DNA of 64,000 nt from Bacteroidaceae bacterium. GTDB taxonomy: Bacteria > Bacteroidota > Bacteroidia > Bacteroidales > Bacteroidaceae. Where the stretch lies: contig JAFUAH010000015.1 in assembly GCA_017464345.1 (NCBI GenBank), positions 1 through 64,000 of the forward strand. The letters are read 5' to 3'. Below the pieces are notes generated by a model, which saw only the letters and a program-made list of their open reading frames with translations, was not told the origin of the DNA and did no database searches. Positions within the stretch are counted from its first letter, which is position 1; each line of letters opens with the position of its first letter. This document shows, in pieces, positions 51,300 to 59,811 of this stretch. The translations under genes and the position numbers were made by a program.

Positions 51300-51769
51300 G
51301 TTGAAAGTTGAAAGTTGAAAGTTTTGGCTTCGCGTTTCAGCATTCAACTTTGGGTTAATAATTAATGTTTATTGTTATTTGTTTTTGTTGTTTTAATGAT
51401 GCTTGTCAGCATTGCGGTAAGTTCTTTGTTGTCCGTAATCATGGAGTCAAACTCATCATCTCCGAGGTAACTTGTTTCGTGGAGTATTTCCAACCAGTAT
51501 TCGGTTTCGTCTGATTCCTTGAGTGCTATTTCAAGTTTACTAATGAAATCGGCCGTGCTTTGTGCGTTCTTGCTTTCGCGGACATTGGCTCCTATGCTTG
51601 TTCCGCTTCTCAGCACTTGTCTCGAAAGCACGTATTCATGTCTCTCTTCTTGCAAATGGCGAGACATCCTCACAATTCGTATGGCAAATGCCTTACTCTT
51701 TGTCCGGATGGTACTTTCCTGCGACATGGGCGTAGCCAAACTTTCAACTTTCAACTTTCAATTTTCAAC
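51300..51769 (-). mobile_element. Four-helix-bundle element B (transporter-epimerase spacer)
   Basis: 470 bp. Left array TTGAAAG three times then TTTTGGCTTCGCG (51301-51334); right GCGTAGCCAAA then CTTTCAA three times and TTTTCAA (51730-51768), ending at the epimerase stop codon. The arms are inverted and near-perfect. Inside is a four-helix-bundle gene whose ATG directly follows GGCTACGCCC on the minus strand, and TAATTATTAACC follows the stop region, as in element A. Confidence 0.75.
51362..51727 (-). CDS. Four-helix-bundle protein (23S IVS/Avd-like), element B
   Basis: 121 aa from the ATG at 51725-51727 (MSQESTIRTK); an ATG nine codons upstream would read through the repeat array and is unlikely. 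SGTSIGANVRESKNAQST, DFISKLEIALKESDETEYWLEILH align with the protein of element A. The N-terminal context (GGCT-CGCCC then ATG) is shared too. Confidence 0.85.
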   Translation of the reverse strand: MSQESTIRTKSKAFAIRIVRMSRHLQEERHEYVLSRQVLRSGTSIGANVRESKNAQSTADFISKLEIALKESDETEYWLEILHETSYLGDDEFDSMITDNKELTAMLTSIIKTTKTNNNKH

Positions 51770-52963
51770 TTAGCGGATGCTGAACTTGTATGCGCAATGG
51801 CTGAAATACTTCTCGCCGGGCTTCAGGTTTGCCGAGGGCCAGCCTTCGCCAGCCTTGTTGGGAGAGTCGGGATACTTCTGGCTCTCGAGGCAGACACTGA
51901 CGTGCTTCGGGTACTTGATGCCATGCTTGCGCAGGATGTCGGCATCGCGGCCAACGCCCTGGAAGTTGCCCGTATAGACCTGAATGCCAGGCTCGTTGGT
52001 GAAGACCTCCAGCAGGATGCCCGTCTCGGGCGAGTAGAGGGAGGCGGCCACCTGCGTGTCGTCGCCCTTGCCGGTCGAGTGGTCGTAAGTGTTCAGGCAG
52101 AAGTTGTGGTCGACGCCCGTGGCGTTCTTAATCTGCTCGAAGGTGGTGTCGTTCACAACCTCGGCAAGAGCCTTGGGCTGACGGAAGTCGAAAGGCGTGC
52201 CATCGACGGCTTGCAGTTCGCCCGTGGGGATGTAGTAGATGTCGGAGGGCGTGAAGCAGTCGGCATTCACATACAGTTCCATGTTCGTGCCCACGCGACT
52301 GGGGTCGCCGTTGAGGTTGAAGTAGCAGTGGTTTGTCTGGTTGATGACGGTCTCCTTCGTGGTTGTAGCCTCCCACGTGATGTCGAGCACGTTGTCGTCG
52401 GTCAGGCGGTAGGTCGTGATGGCCGTAACCTCGCCGGGGAAACCATTGTCGCCGTCGGGGCTTACGATGGTCAGGCGGATTGTCTGGTCGTCCACCTGCT
52501 CGGCATCATACACCTGATACTGCCAACCCGTGGGGCCGCCGTGCAGACAGTTGTCGCCGTCGTTGGCCACCAGTTCGTAGGTTTCTTCGCCTATCGTGAA
52601 CGAGTGCTTGCTGATGCGGTTGGCATAGCGGCCGATGCTTGCTCCGTAGTCGCTGGGCGAGTTCTCGGAGTCGGCATACTGAGCCACGTTGTCGTAACCC
52701 AGCACGACATCCTTCAGGTTGCCGTCGCGGTCGGGCACCATAATACTGACAACGCGACCGCCAAAGTTGGTGATGTCCACCTCCATGCCGTTCGCGTTGC
52801 GCAGTGTGTACAGGGCCGTCTGCTTGCCGTCAATCGTACTCTCGAAGTCTGCGGGATTCAATCCCGAGGCCAGTTCGGCCTTCGCGTCCTTCTTGCAGCA
52901 ACAGGATGCCAGAAGGGCAGCCGTGGCCACGCCGAGGAGCGCTGTTTTCATGATACTTTTCAT
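51770..52963 (-). CDS. Aldose 1-epimerase (mutarotase), lipoprotein
   Basis: 397 aa; signal with lipobox ALLASC (cysteine ~21; further cysteines follow), so an envelope enzyme. GalM fold: GASIGRYANRIS, the NDGDNCLHGG motif with the catalytic histidine, INQTNHCYFNL, VDGTPFDFR, GVDHNF and TNEPGIQVYTGN. Supplies the preferred anomer of an imported sugar, here probably L-arabinose. First gene of the arabinose operon. An unlipidated paralog is in the galactose operon (61408). Confidence 0.9.
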   Translation of the reverse strand: MKSIMKTALLGVATAALLASCCCKKDAKAELASGLNPADFESTIDGKQTALYTLRNANGMEVDITNFGGRVVSIMVPDRDGNLKDVVLGYDNVAQYADSENSPSDYGASIGRYANRISKHSFTIGEETYELVANDGDNCLHGGPTGWQYQVYDAEQVDDQTIRLTIVSPDGDNGFPGEVTAITTYRLTDDNVLDITWEATTTKETVINQTNHCYFNLNGDPSRVGTNMELYVNADCFTPSDIYYIPTGELQAVDGTPFDFRQPKALAEVVNDTTFEQIKNATGVDHNFCLNTYDHSTGKGDDTQVAASLYSPETGILLEVFTNEPGIQVYTGNFQGVGRDADILRKHGIKYPKHVSVCLESQKYPDSPNKAGEGWPSANLKPGEKYFSHCAYKFSIR

Positions 52964-53019
52964 GGTTGTTTATAGTTGTTAGTGAATGATAATGGCACGC
53001 AATATGCAGTTAAACCTCA

Positions 53020-53027
53020 CAAATATA
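53020..53027 (-). promoter_or_regulatory. -7 box of the arabinose operon
   Basis: TATATTTG on the minus strand, 57 nt before the epimerase ATG. No good -33 element at the normal spacing, which would fit a promoter needing an activator. A TTGCATAACCC motif lies at 53156-53166 upstream. Confidence 0.55.
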
Positions 53028-53207
53028 ACGAAAAAAAACGAAAGAATAATGCCTCCAAGGTACTTTTTTTGTGAAAGGGAGTAAAAAAATCTTGCATATA
53101 GGACATCCCTGATAAAAAGAAACCTTTCAGGGGTTATATAACCTCGGGCTCTTGATTGCATAACCCTTGGAGGCTAAGAGGACAATGTAAACTTTTTTGG
53201 TTTATGA

Positions 53208-53239
53208 TTTGCAGGAATGGAATATTTGGCGTACCTTTG
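53208..53239 (+). promoter_or_regulatory. Promoter of the membrane regulator gene
   Basis: TTTG (53208-53211), 20 nt, TACCTTTG (53232-53239), 22 nt before the ATG at 53262. Confidence 0.8.
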
Positions 53240-53261
53240 ACTTAAATAAGGAAAGAAAGCA

Positions 53262-54227
53262 ATGGAGCAAGATAGGATGGCAGAGACGGTGACCGACTTG
53301 GCGCGGCTGCGCAAGGCTGTGGAGCAGGAACTGGGGCAGCGGCTGCTGAACCCGAAGGACTTCGTCTATCTCTCAGAGTGCATCGGCGAGCGCACGCACC
53401 AGCACATCGGTGTGAACACGCTGAAACGTATCTGGGGACAGTTGGACGACCACGTCACGCCGCGCCTCAGTACGCTGAACCTGCTGGCACAGTTCGTCGG
53501 AGCCGACAGTTGGGAGGCTTTCCGCCAGCCGCTCCGCCCGGCGGACGAAACTCTGGCTCCTGCCCAGCCAGGGGATGCAGGAGTGGAGACGGCTCTCCCC
53601 AGGAGCACCGCCGCGGAGGCGTCCCTGTCCGTCCGAAGGCCTCGGTTCCTGCTGTGGGTGGTTCCCGTGCTGGCACTGCTGTCGCTCGCAGCCATCGGGG
53701 GTGTGCACTACTATCGGGTCCACACTGCCCACATCGCGCAACTGGAGGACTCGCTGCAGCGGGCCTCCGCTCGGCACTACCTCCTGCGGTGTGGCCAGCG
53801 CTTCGCTTCCTACGACGACTATCTGCAGCTGTTTGGCCTCGTGGATGTCCGCGAATTCCCCTATTTCCAGATTCATCCCCAGCATCCCCATCTGGTACTC
53901 TGGGGGCCGGAGTACCACCATCCCCACTGGCACAACGACGGCGATGCCTCGCAGATGATGCCCACCATCACGGAACGCTGGGAACCGGCCGACACCCTGC
54001 CCGAACTCGTGGCCTTGCAGAATAGCGAACTCTACTACAACGGCCGCCGCAACCGCGACATCCGCCTGACCTTTATGAAAGGGCTTGACGGCGACACCAG
54101 TTTCGTATTCCTCGGGGTCTATCGCTTCTCCCTCACCCAGAGCGACACCACGCACATCGTCTGGGAGCGTGTGGCCGACGAGGCCGACCTCCTGCATCTG
54201 GAAGCCCTGGAACGCTTCCGTGAATAG
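53262..54227 (+). CDS. Membrane-anchored protein with N-terminal DNA-binding-like domain
   Basis: 321 aa. Residues ~1-85 (LNPKDFVYLSECIGERTHQHIGVNTLKRIWGQLDD, TLNLLAQFVGADSWEAF) match an N-terminal helical domain common in Bacteroidetes regulators (vTLKRlWG...TLNaLAqFlG). A Pro/Ala-rich linker leads to one membrane segment (~128-146, LLWVVPVLALLSLAAIGGV) and a ~170-residue outer domain rich in H/Y/W. Likely senses an envelope signal. Followed by a gene pair with its own promoter, which may be the target (inference). Confidence 0.65.
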   Translation: MEQDRMAETVTDLARLRKAVEQELGQRLLNPKDFVYLSECIGERTHQHIGVNTLKRIWGQLDDHVTPRLSTLNLLAQFVGADSWEAFRQPLRPADETLAPAQPGDAGVETALPRSTAAEASLSVRRPRFLLWVVPVLALLSLAAIGGVHYYRVHTAHIAQLEDSLQRASARHYLLRCGQRFASYDDYLQLFGLVDVREFPYFQIHPQHPHLVLWGPEYHHPHWHNDGDASQMMPTITERWEPADTLPELVALQNSELYYNGRRNRDIRLTFMKGLDGDTSFVFLGVYRFSLTQSDTTHIVWERVADEADLLHLEALERFRE

Positions 54228-54322
54228 TTCAACTCCCGTTTGATATTCAGCCCGTTGCCCCGAATGGACGAAATGGACGGCATTTGGGGCGAAATGGACG
54301 AGGGTAACGACGCGCGAATGCG

Positions 54323-54330
54323 TATCTTTG
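54323..54330 (+). promoter_or_regulatory. -7 box of the 55839 gene, now separated from it by the IS
   Basis: TATCTTTG with a weak -33 region. Three AATGGACG copies (54263, 54272, 54293) lie just upstream and could be operator sites. The IS at 54382 is inserted ~50 nt downstream, within the leader. Confidence 0.5.
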
Positions 54331-54421
54331 CCCTCGTCATTTGTAGTTATGTCTTTGCCTTCATTGTCTATTTTTTGCAATTATTACTGTCCGCTAAACT
54401 TTCGACATTAGGCTAAAAATG

Positions 54422-54453
54422 GGGCTGATACCAGATTCGGTGTCAGCCCTTTT
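54422..54453 (+). terminator. Inward terminator at the IS left end
   Basis: GGGCTGATACC (54422-54432) with GGTGTCAGCCC (54439-54449), then TTTT. Lies between the IS end and the transposase promoter; should block transcription entering from the interrupted leader. Confidence 0.75.
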
Positions 54454-54456
54454 GGT

Positions 54457-54464
54457 TACCTTTG
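54457..54464 (+). promoter_or_regulatory. Transposase promoter -7 box
   Basis: TACCTTTG immediately after the terminator, 28 nt before the transposase ATG. The -33 region lies within the hairpin and is weak. Confidence 0.6.
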
Positions 54465-54492
54465 TAGTCGCCAAACAAAATCAAACGTAACC

Positions 54493-55716
54493 ATGGGCAA
54501 AAGTACACATTTTTTCGGACAGCCGGTGTATGGTCAGTTAATAAAATCACTCGACCGGGATAAAATTGTTGAAATAAGCCGCAAAAACGGCGGTGAAAAG
54601 TATGTAAAGAGCTTTAACGGGTTCACTCATCTGCTCACGATGCTGTATGCCGTCATCATGCGCTTCGACTCTTTGCGCGAGATAGAGGCGGCGATGACGG
54701 CCGAGGTGCGCAAACTCCATCACATAGGCATTGATAGGGTGCCCAAGCGCAGCACTCTGTCCGATGCCAATGCCAGACGCTCGGAAAAGTTCTTCGAGGA
54801 CGTTTACCGTGACCTTTACCTGTCGAACAAAGACAAACTTTCTTCGGACAGCCGACGTAACGGCACAGAGGAATGGGTGAAAAGGCTGAGGATTATTGAT
54901 TCCACGACCATAACCCTGTTCTCCAACGTCATCTTCAAGGGCGTAGGCCGTCATCCTAAGACGGGAAAGAAGAAAGGTGGCATAAAAGTCCATTCTGTCA
55001 TTCATGCCAATGAGGGCGTTCACTGTGACGTAAAGTTCACCTCCGCAGCCACCAACGACTCCTTCATGCTTGCACCGAGTCATTTCCAGCACGACGAGAT
55101 CGTTGCACTCGACCGCGCTTACATCAACTACACGAAGTTTGAGGAACTGACGGAGAGAAACGTGGTGTACGTCACGAAGATGAAGAAAAACCTAAAATAT
55201 GAAGTCCTGGTGGACTGCATGGACATGAACACTGACGGCAAGATGGAGTACCGTGAGCAGGTGGTTGTCTTCTGGAAGGACGATGTCAACCACATTGCAC
55301 GTATCATCACATACGTGGACATCAAGAAGGGAAAGCCTGCCAAATTGGTCTCGCTGCTCACCAACGACTTTGACATGCCTATGGAAACCATCGTGGCCAT
55401 ATACCGAAGGCGGTGGCAGATAGAGTCGCTCTTCAAGCAGATAAAGCAGAACTTCCCACTCAGATACTTTTACGGTGAATCTGCCAACGCCATCAAAATC
55501 CAAATATGGGTTACACTGATCGCCAATCTGCTACTCTCACTGTTGCAAATCTCGTTGGAAAGACGCTGGAGCTTTTCCGGGCTTGCAACAATAGTGCGTA
55601 TCGTGTTGATGGAATATCTCAACATGGCCACGTTCTTCAATATGCCGGACGCAGACATGAAATTAATGCTTGAAGAGGCGGCTGAATCACCTCCAAACAC
55701 TACTGAAAATGAGTAA
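54493..55716 (+). CDS. IS4-family DDE transposase
   Basis: 407 aa. DDE triad D136 (IIDSTTI), D207 (ALDRAYINY) and E311; the last lies in YRRRWQIESLFKQIK, which fits Y-2-R-3-E-6-K, the IS4 signature. An N-terminal DUF4372-like region (STHFFGQPVYGQLIKSLDRDKI) is also present. Full length and apparently functional. Confidence 0.95.
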   Translation: MGKSTHFFGQPVYGQLIKSLDRDKIVEISRKNGGEKYVKSFNGFTHLLTMLYAVIMRFDSLREIEAAMTAEVRKLHHIGIDRVPKRSTLSDANARRSEKFFEDVYRDLYLSNKDKLSSDSRRNGTEEWVKRLRIIDSTTITLFSNVIFKGVGRHPKTGKKKGGIKVHSVIHANEGVHCDVKFTSAATNDSFMLAPSHFQHDEIVALDRAYINYTKFEELTERNVVYVTKMKKNLKYEVLVDCMDMNTDGKMEYREQVVVFWKDDVNHIARIITYVDIKKGKPAKLVSLLTNDFDMPMETIVAIYRRRWQIESLFKQIKQNFPLRYFYGESANAIKIQIWVTLIANLLLSLLQISLERRWSFSGLATIVRIVLMEYLNMATFFNMPDADMKLMLEEAAESPPNTTENE

Positions 55717-55734
55717 GGGGGCTTGTCATTAACA

Positions 55735-55774
55735 AAAAAGCATCCCAACTCCTGTATTACAATGAGTTGGGATG
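55735..55774 (-). terminator. Inward terminator at the IS right end
   Basis: CATCCCAACTC (55741-55751) with GAGTTGGGATG (55764-55774), followed on the minus strand by six T. It would stop transcription entering the IS from the right, so the element is insulated on both sides. Confidence 0.7.
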
Positions 55775-55838
55775 GGGTGTCCTATGTTTAGCGGACAGTA
55801 ATATTTTGCAATACACATATTATCAACCCTAAAAAAGT

Positions 55839-57218
55839 ATGGTTATGACAAAAATGAAAAGTTGCACCAGCGTGGTGCTGATGCTCTGCACCATGTTCTT
55901 CATGGGCAGTTGTGACTCAAACAAAGGAAAGTCCAAGGAACTGGCCGAACAGTTCATGGTGGCCCTGAACGACGGCGACAAAGCCGGCATCTACGACCTC
56001 TATCCTACGGCTAAGGCCTATGCCAACCTGGAGATGGTGACAGAAATGGCAACGGGCGACCTCAAGGTAGAAAAGGACAAGGAGACGGGGCTCTACACTG
56101 TGAGCATCGAGAACACTCGCCAGCAGAAATTGGTCTTCAAGGCCGACTCGCTCGGACAACTCAGCATCGTGGATTCGTACGGCGTGCTGCTGCTGACCTC
56201 GCAATGCAGTGAATTGGCCTTGCAGACAGGTGTGCCCATCAAGAAACTGAGCGACATGGAGCAGGCAAAGTTACTGGATGAGCAGTCGCTCTACATTACG
56301 TACCTGAAGGAGCAGAACCCAGCCGCTGTCTATGGCACCCTCTCTGAGTTGCCAGGCACCTATTCCTGGGGGCGCGATGCTTCGGGCTTCTACATGCGTG
56401 TGAACATTAACATCCAGAACAACGGTAACCAGACGGTGCAGGGAAGCGACTATTATCTGGCAGTAGATATTCAGCGCCGCTCAAAAGCCTTTGGCTATTC
56501 AAACATCAAGACCTGCGAGGGCGTGGACCTTGCTCCGGGCGAACGCCACGTATTCGTAATCAACGACCCCGCAATGTATAAATACGCTAACCAACGCGAC
56601 GTGACTTGGACGTGCAGCATCAACTTCCGCAATGCCACGGCAGTGGACGCCCTGCTCAAATACTGCAAGTTTACGGGTGAAGAGTACGGCCAGTTCCTGG
56701 AGGTGAAGGAAGGCATGGAAATCCGCATGAACTCCCAACAGGCAATGGCCATTGCAGAGAAGGTCGGACACATAGACCTCTATGAGCAGCCCTCGGCTGA
56801 CAGTCAGGTCATGGGTACCGCCTACCACCGCCAACCCATCTACGTCGTGGATGAGGACGAAACCGACGAATGGGCCAAGGCCTACGACCTCGTGGAAATG
56901 GACAAGTACAAGTTCCTGGGCAATGTGCGTCGCAGCGATTTCGAGTATTCCGACCGTAGCGAACTACTGCCTCTCTATCTTTCCGACGGCGTGGCTCAGG
57001 GTGAGGACGGCGGCGGTGTGCCTGTCTATAAGGAGGCCGATGCCGAGAGCAAAGTGGTGAAGACGCTGAAGTCGGGCACCAAGGTGCAGTACGAATACGA
57101 CTTTGCCAGTCAGATGAACATCATCTACGAAGCCGACGGCAAGGGGGGCTACAAGGTGGCCGGCTACGTGCCTATGGAACTCATCCAGTTCGAAAGCACC
57201 GAGATGGAAACTCCCTAA
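55839..57218 (+). CDS. Exported lipoprotein with C-terminal SH3-like region
   Basis: 459 aa; lipobox FMGSC (cysteine ~25). An N-terminal small alpha/beta domain (SKELAEQFMVALNDGDKAGIYDLYPTAK) resembles the nuclear-transport-factor-2-like/DUF4878 group. Two C-terminal beta segments (DLYEQPSADSQVMGTAYHRQPIYVV and GVPVYKEADAESKVVKTLKSGTKVQYEYDF) look like bacterial SH3 domains. Probably an envelope protein; cotranscribed with 57260. Its leader is interrupted by the IS. Confidence 0.65.
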   Translation: MVMTKMKSCTSVVLMLCTMFFMGSCDSNKGKSKELAEQFMVALNDGDKAGIYDLYPTAKAYANLEMVTEMATGDLKVEKDKETGLYTVSIENTRQQKLVFKADSLGQLSIVDSYGVLLLTSQCSELALQTGVPIKKLSDMEQAKLLDEQSLYITYLKEQNPAAVYGTLSELPGTYSWGRDASGFYMRVNINIQNNGNQTVQGSDYYLAVDIQRRSKAFGYSNIKTCEGVDLAPGERHVFVINDPAMYKYANQRDVTWTCSINFRNATAVDALLKYCKFTGEEYGQFLEVKEGMEIRMNSQQAMAIAEKVGHIDLYEQPSADSQVMGTAYHRQPIYVVDEDETDEWAKAYDLVEMDKYKFLGNVRRSDFEYSDRSELLPLYLSDGVAQGEDGGGVPVYKEADAESKVVKTLKSGTKVQYEYDFASQMNIIYEADGKGGYKVAGYVPMELIQFESTEMETP

Positions 57219-57259
57219 ATCCGCGTACAATAATTTTTATTAAACAATAAAACAAACGT

Positions 57260-58534
57260 ATGAAAAGAGTATTTCGCTTGCAGACCATCGTTTGTCTGCT
57301 GACATTGGGCGGAGCCACTCAGACATTGGCCCAAGGCTTAGAGGGATACACCCTGAAGGAAACGAAGAAAATCGGCAACATCACAGAGAAGACTTATGTC
57401 CAGGAGGACGATTTCGGCAATGTAAAGCAGTCGTATTACATGTGGGAGAAAAAGAACGGCGACTACTATATCAGTAAGGATAGGTATGGCAAGGATGTGA
57501 TTAAATACAAGCATACAGTACCTAAATACGAAAAAGATGGAAATGAAGGTATCACTCCCATCGGAACCGTCTATACTTACGAAAACGGAATTGGCACCAT
57601 TACCTATCCCAATGGAAACAAACTCGTAAACGTGAATCGGAAAGAGGATCTTGTTAGTTACGAAGCCTTCCAAGAACGCGATAACGGTTGGGGAATAACA
57701 ATAAAGGCAAAGGCATTCGGAAACCCTAATAACTTCGCGATAGACAAAAGTTATCAGACGGCAGAAAAACCACTGATGGCCATTCCTGCCAAGCAGACAG
57801 AGGGATACCGTGCGGTTTTCGACATCATGGTTGTGGGGCAACAAGAACCAAGGTCGGGTTTCTCAAAAGGCGACGATAGAATATATATGGTCACACTGAA
57901 CGGAGAATTTGTACCCTACTTGCAAAAAATCCCCTACTGCCGGGACGACAATGGCACGGAATACTATTACTGGGCCTGTGCAACGGACGACATAGAGAAA
58001 CTGACAAACAACCCTACGACGATACACTACAAGAACGGCGACCTAATTCAGTATCCCGGGCCGAATATGAAACTGCACAGGAACGGGGGGACGTACCTGC
58101 ATAACAATACGAGCAGCGTCTTGAAATTCGCCGATGGCTCAAGGTTTGAGTTCGCCTCGCCTGCCTTTGACTGGTTTAAGATTGTAAAGCCGGAAATGGT
58201 GCTGACGGACGGATGGCTGATAAAAACCGACGGGACGAAAGAGCAGTACAAGAATGGCGTGAACCTGGCCAAGAAAGCAGCCGAAGAAGAGGCAAAGGAG
58301 AAAAAGAGATACAACGCTCTCTGCCAGAAGTACGGAAAGGCCCATGTAGATCGCCTGAAACGGGAAACTGTATGGATTGGGATGCCTGAGGGCCTGTTGA
58401 AGGAATCCTACAAATACACGGTGGAGCATCGCTCGACAACGAGCACGCAGTACTACCTCTATAATATAATGGATAAACCGTTCAAGTCCGTCTGGGTGTC
58501 CCGAGGCCGGGTGACGTCCATCACCAATTTCTGA
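57260..58534 (+). CDS. Exported protein with repeated YENGxGxI-type strands
   Basis: 424 aa, signal peptide cut after LAQG (~residue 26). Segments such as TYENGIGTITYPNGNKLVN, IHYKNGDLIQYPGPNMKL and LKFADGSRFEFASPAFDW look like MORN-type or related beta repeats. The C-terminus is helical then basic. Function unknown; lies 41 nt after the lipoprotein gene. Codon use is A/T-richer than in neighbours. Confidence 0.6.
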   Translation: MKRVFRLQTIVCLLTLGGATQTLAQGLEGYTLKETKKIGNITEKTYVQEDDFGNVKQSYYMWEKKNGDYYISKDRYGKDVIKYKHTVPKYEKDGNEGITPIGTVYTYENGIGTITYPNGNKLVNVNRKEDLVSYEAFQERDNGWGITIKAKAFGNPNNFAIDKSYQTAEKPLMAIPAKQTEGYRAVFDIMVVGQQEPRSGFSKGDDRIYMVTLNGEFVPYLQKIPYCRDDNGTEYYYWACATDDIEKLTNNPTTIHYKNGDLIQYPGPNMKLHRNGGTYLHNNTSSVLKFADGSRFEFASPAFDWFKIVKPEMVLTDGWLIKTDGTKEQYKNGVNLAKKAAEEEAKEKKRYNALCQKYGKAHVDRLKRETVWIGMPEGLLKESYKYTVEHRSTTSTQYYLYNIMDKPFKSVWVSRGRVTSITNF

Positions 58535-58593
58535 TTACTCCTTGCAGAATCGCTTTGGGGAACCTTCCCCATGACAGGCGTTTGACCAAAAGC

Positions 58594-58625
58594 ATCCCGC
58601 CCTTCCGAGTTCGGAAGGGCGGGAT
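58594..58625. terminator. Bidirectional terminator
   Basis: 15-bp perfect stem ATCCCGCCCTTCCGA (58594-58608) with TCGGAAGGGCGGGAT (58611-58625), between convergent 57260 and galK. Confidence 0.9.
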
Positions 58626-58644
58626 TATATATGAGATGTCAAAT

Positions 58645-59805
58645 TTACAGGAGACGGCGGGCACCAGGGCCGATGACTACGTCGATGACGATGGGCTTCT
58701 TGCCGTACTTCTCGAAGAAACGCTTCTGGACGACTTCCTTGAAGTGGTCGTACATCTCCTCGGCTACGAGGTTGATGGTGCAGCCACCGAAGCCGCCGCC
58801 CATGATGCGAGAGCCGGTTACGCCCTCTTCCTTGGCCACGTCGTTCAGGAAGTCGAGTTCCTCACACGATACCTCGTACTCCTTCGACAGGCCGTAGTGG
58901 GTCTCGTACATCTTCTGGCCGACGAGTTCGTAGTCGCCCTTCTCCAGTGCGTCGCAGACGGCCAGCACACGGTCGATTTCGCCGATGACGTAGCGGGCGC
59001 GCTTGTACTCAACCTCGCTAATTTCGCCCTTCACCTCGTCCAGCATCTCCATGTTGGCGTCGCGCAGGGTGTCCACCTCGGGGTGGTGCTTCTTGATAAT
59101 CTCAGCCACGTGCTCGCACTGCAGACGGCGCTCGTTGTAGGGAGAACCTGCCAGTTCGTGCTTAACACAACTGTTCACGAGCATCAACTTGTAGCCCTTG
59201 GGCTCCCAGGGGAAGTAGGCGATTTCGCCCGAACGGCAATCCATGCGCATGAGGTGACCGGCCTTGCCGAGGCAGGAGATGGCCTGGTCCATGATGCCGC
59301 AGTTGCAGCCGATGTATTTGTGCTCGGTGCGCTGACCCACCTTGGCCAGTTCCATGCGGTCAATCTTATTGTCGCCGAACATGTCGTTCAGGGCGAAGGC
59401 AAAGGTGCTCTCCAGAGCAGCGCTGGAACTCATACCAGCACCAAGGGGTACGTCGCCAGCGAAGGCGGTGTTGAAGCCTTGTACGGGAACGCCCAGTGCC
59501 ATCATCTCGCGGCAAACACCGTAGATGTAGCGAGCCCATGTTGCGTTAGGTCCCTTCTCGTCGTCGAGCGAGAACTCCACCTTGTCCTTTAGGTCGATGG
59601 AGTAGGCACGCACGTTGCGGGTGCCGTTGGCCTTGAGTTCGGCAATCATGCCCTGCTCAACGGCGCCGGGGAATACGTAACCGTTGTTGTAGTCGGTGTG
59701 CTCACCGATGAGGTTGATACGGCCAGGAGAAGCATACACATTTCCTGTGCTTCCGTCGAAGTGCTTGATAAAGCGACTCCGAACATCTTCGATTGTTAAT
59801 TTCAT
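58645..59805 (-). CDS. galK: Galactokinase
   Basis: 386 aa GHMP kinase, phosphorylating galactose at C1. GRINLIGEHTDYNNGYVFP is the galactokinase signature (residues ~28-46), GAGMSSSAALE the ATP-binding GHMP motif, and GSRIMGGGFGGCTINLV the C-terminal glycine-rich motif. Last gene of the gal operon. The usual galT/galE partners are not in the window. Confidence 0.96.
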   Translation of the reverse strand: MKLTIEDVRSRFIKHFDGSTGNVYASPGRINLIGEHTDYNNGYVFPGAVEQGMIAELKANGTRNVRAYSIDLKDKVEFSLDDEKGPNATWARYIYGVCREMMALGVPVQGFNTAFAGDVPLGAGMSSSAALESTFAFALNDMFGDNKIDRMELAKVGQRTEHKYIGCNCGIMDQAISCLGKAGHLMRMDCRSGEIAYFPWEPKGYKLMLVNSCVKHELAGSPYNERRLQCEHVAEIIKKHHPEVDTLRDANMEMLDEVKGEISEVEYKRARYVIGEIDRVLAVCDALEKGDYELVGQKMYETHYGLSKEYEVSCEELDFLNDVAKEEGVTGSRIMGGGFGGCTINLVAEEMYDHFKEVVQKRFFEKYGKKPIVIDVVIGPGARRLL

Positions 59806-59811
59806 AGTTTT

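Larger units (their letters stand above)
54382..55803 (+). mobile_element. Complete IS4-family insertion sequence
   Basis: 1422 bp with perfect 18-bp inverted ends TATTACTGTCCGCTAAAC (54382-54399) and GTTTAGCGGACAGTAATA (55786-55803), flanked by a 9-bp target duplication TTTTGCAAT (54373-54381 and 55804-55812). One transposase gene. The intact ends and duplication suggest recent insertion. It separates the 55839 gene from its promoter. A diverged relative is at the window start. Confidence 0.95.
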
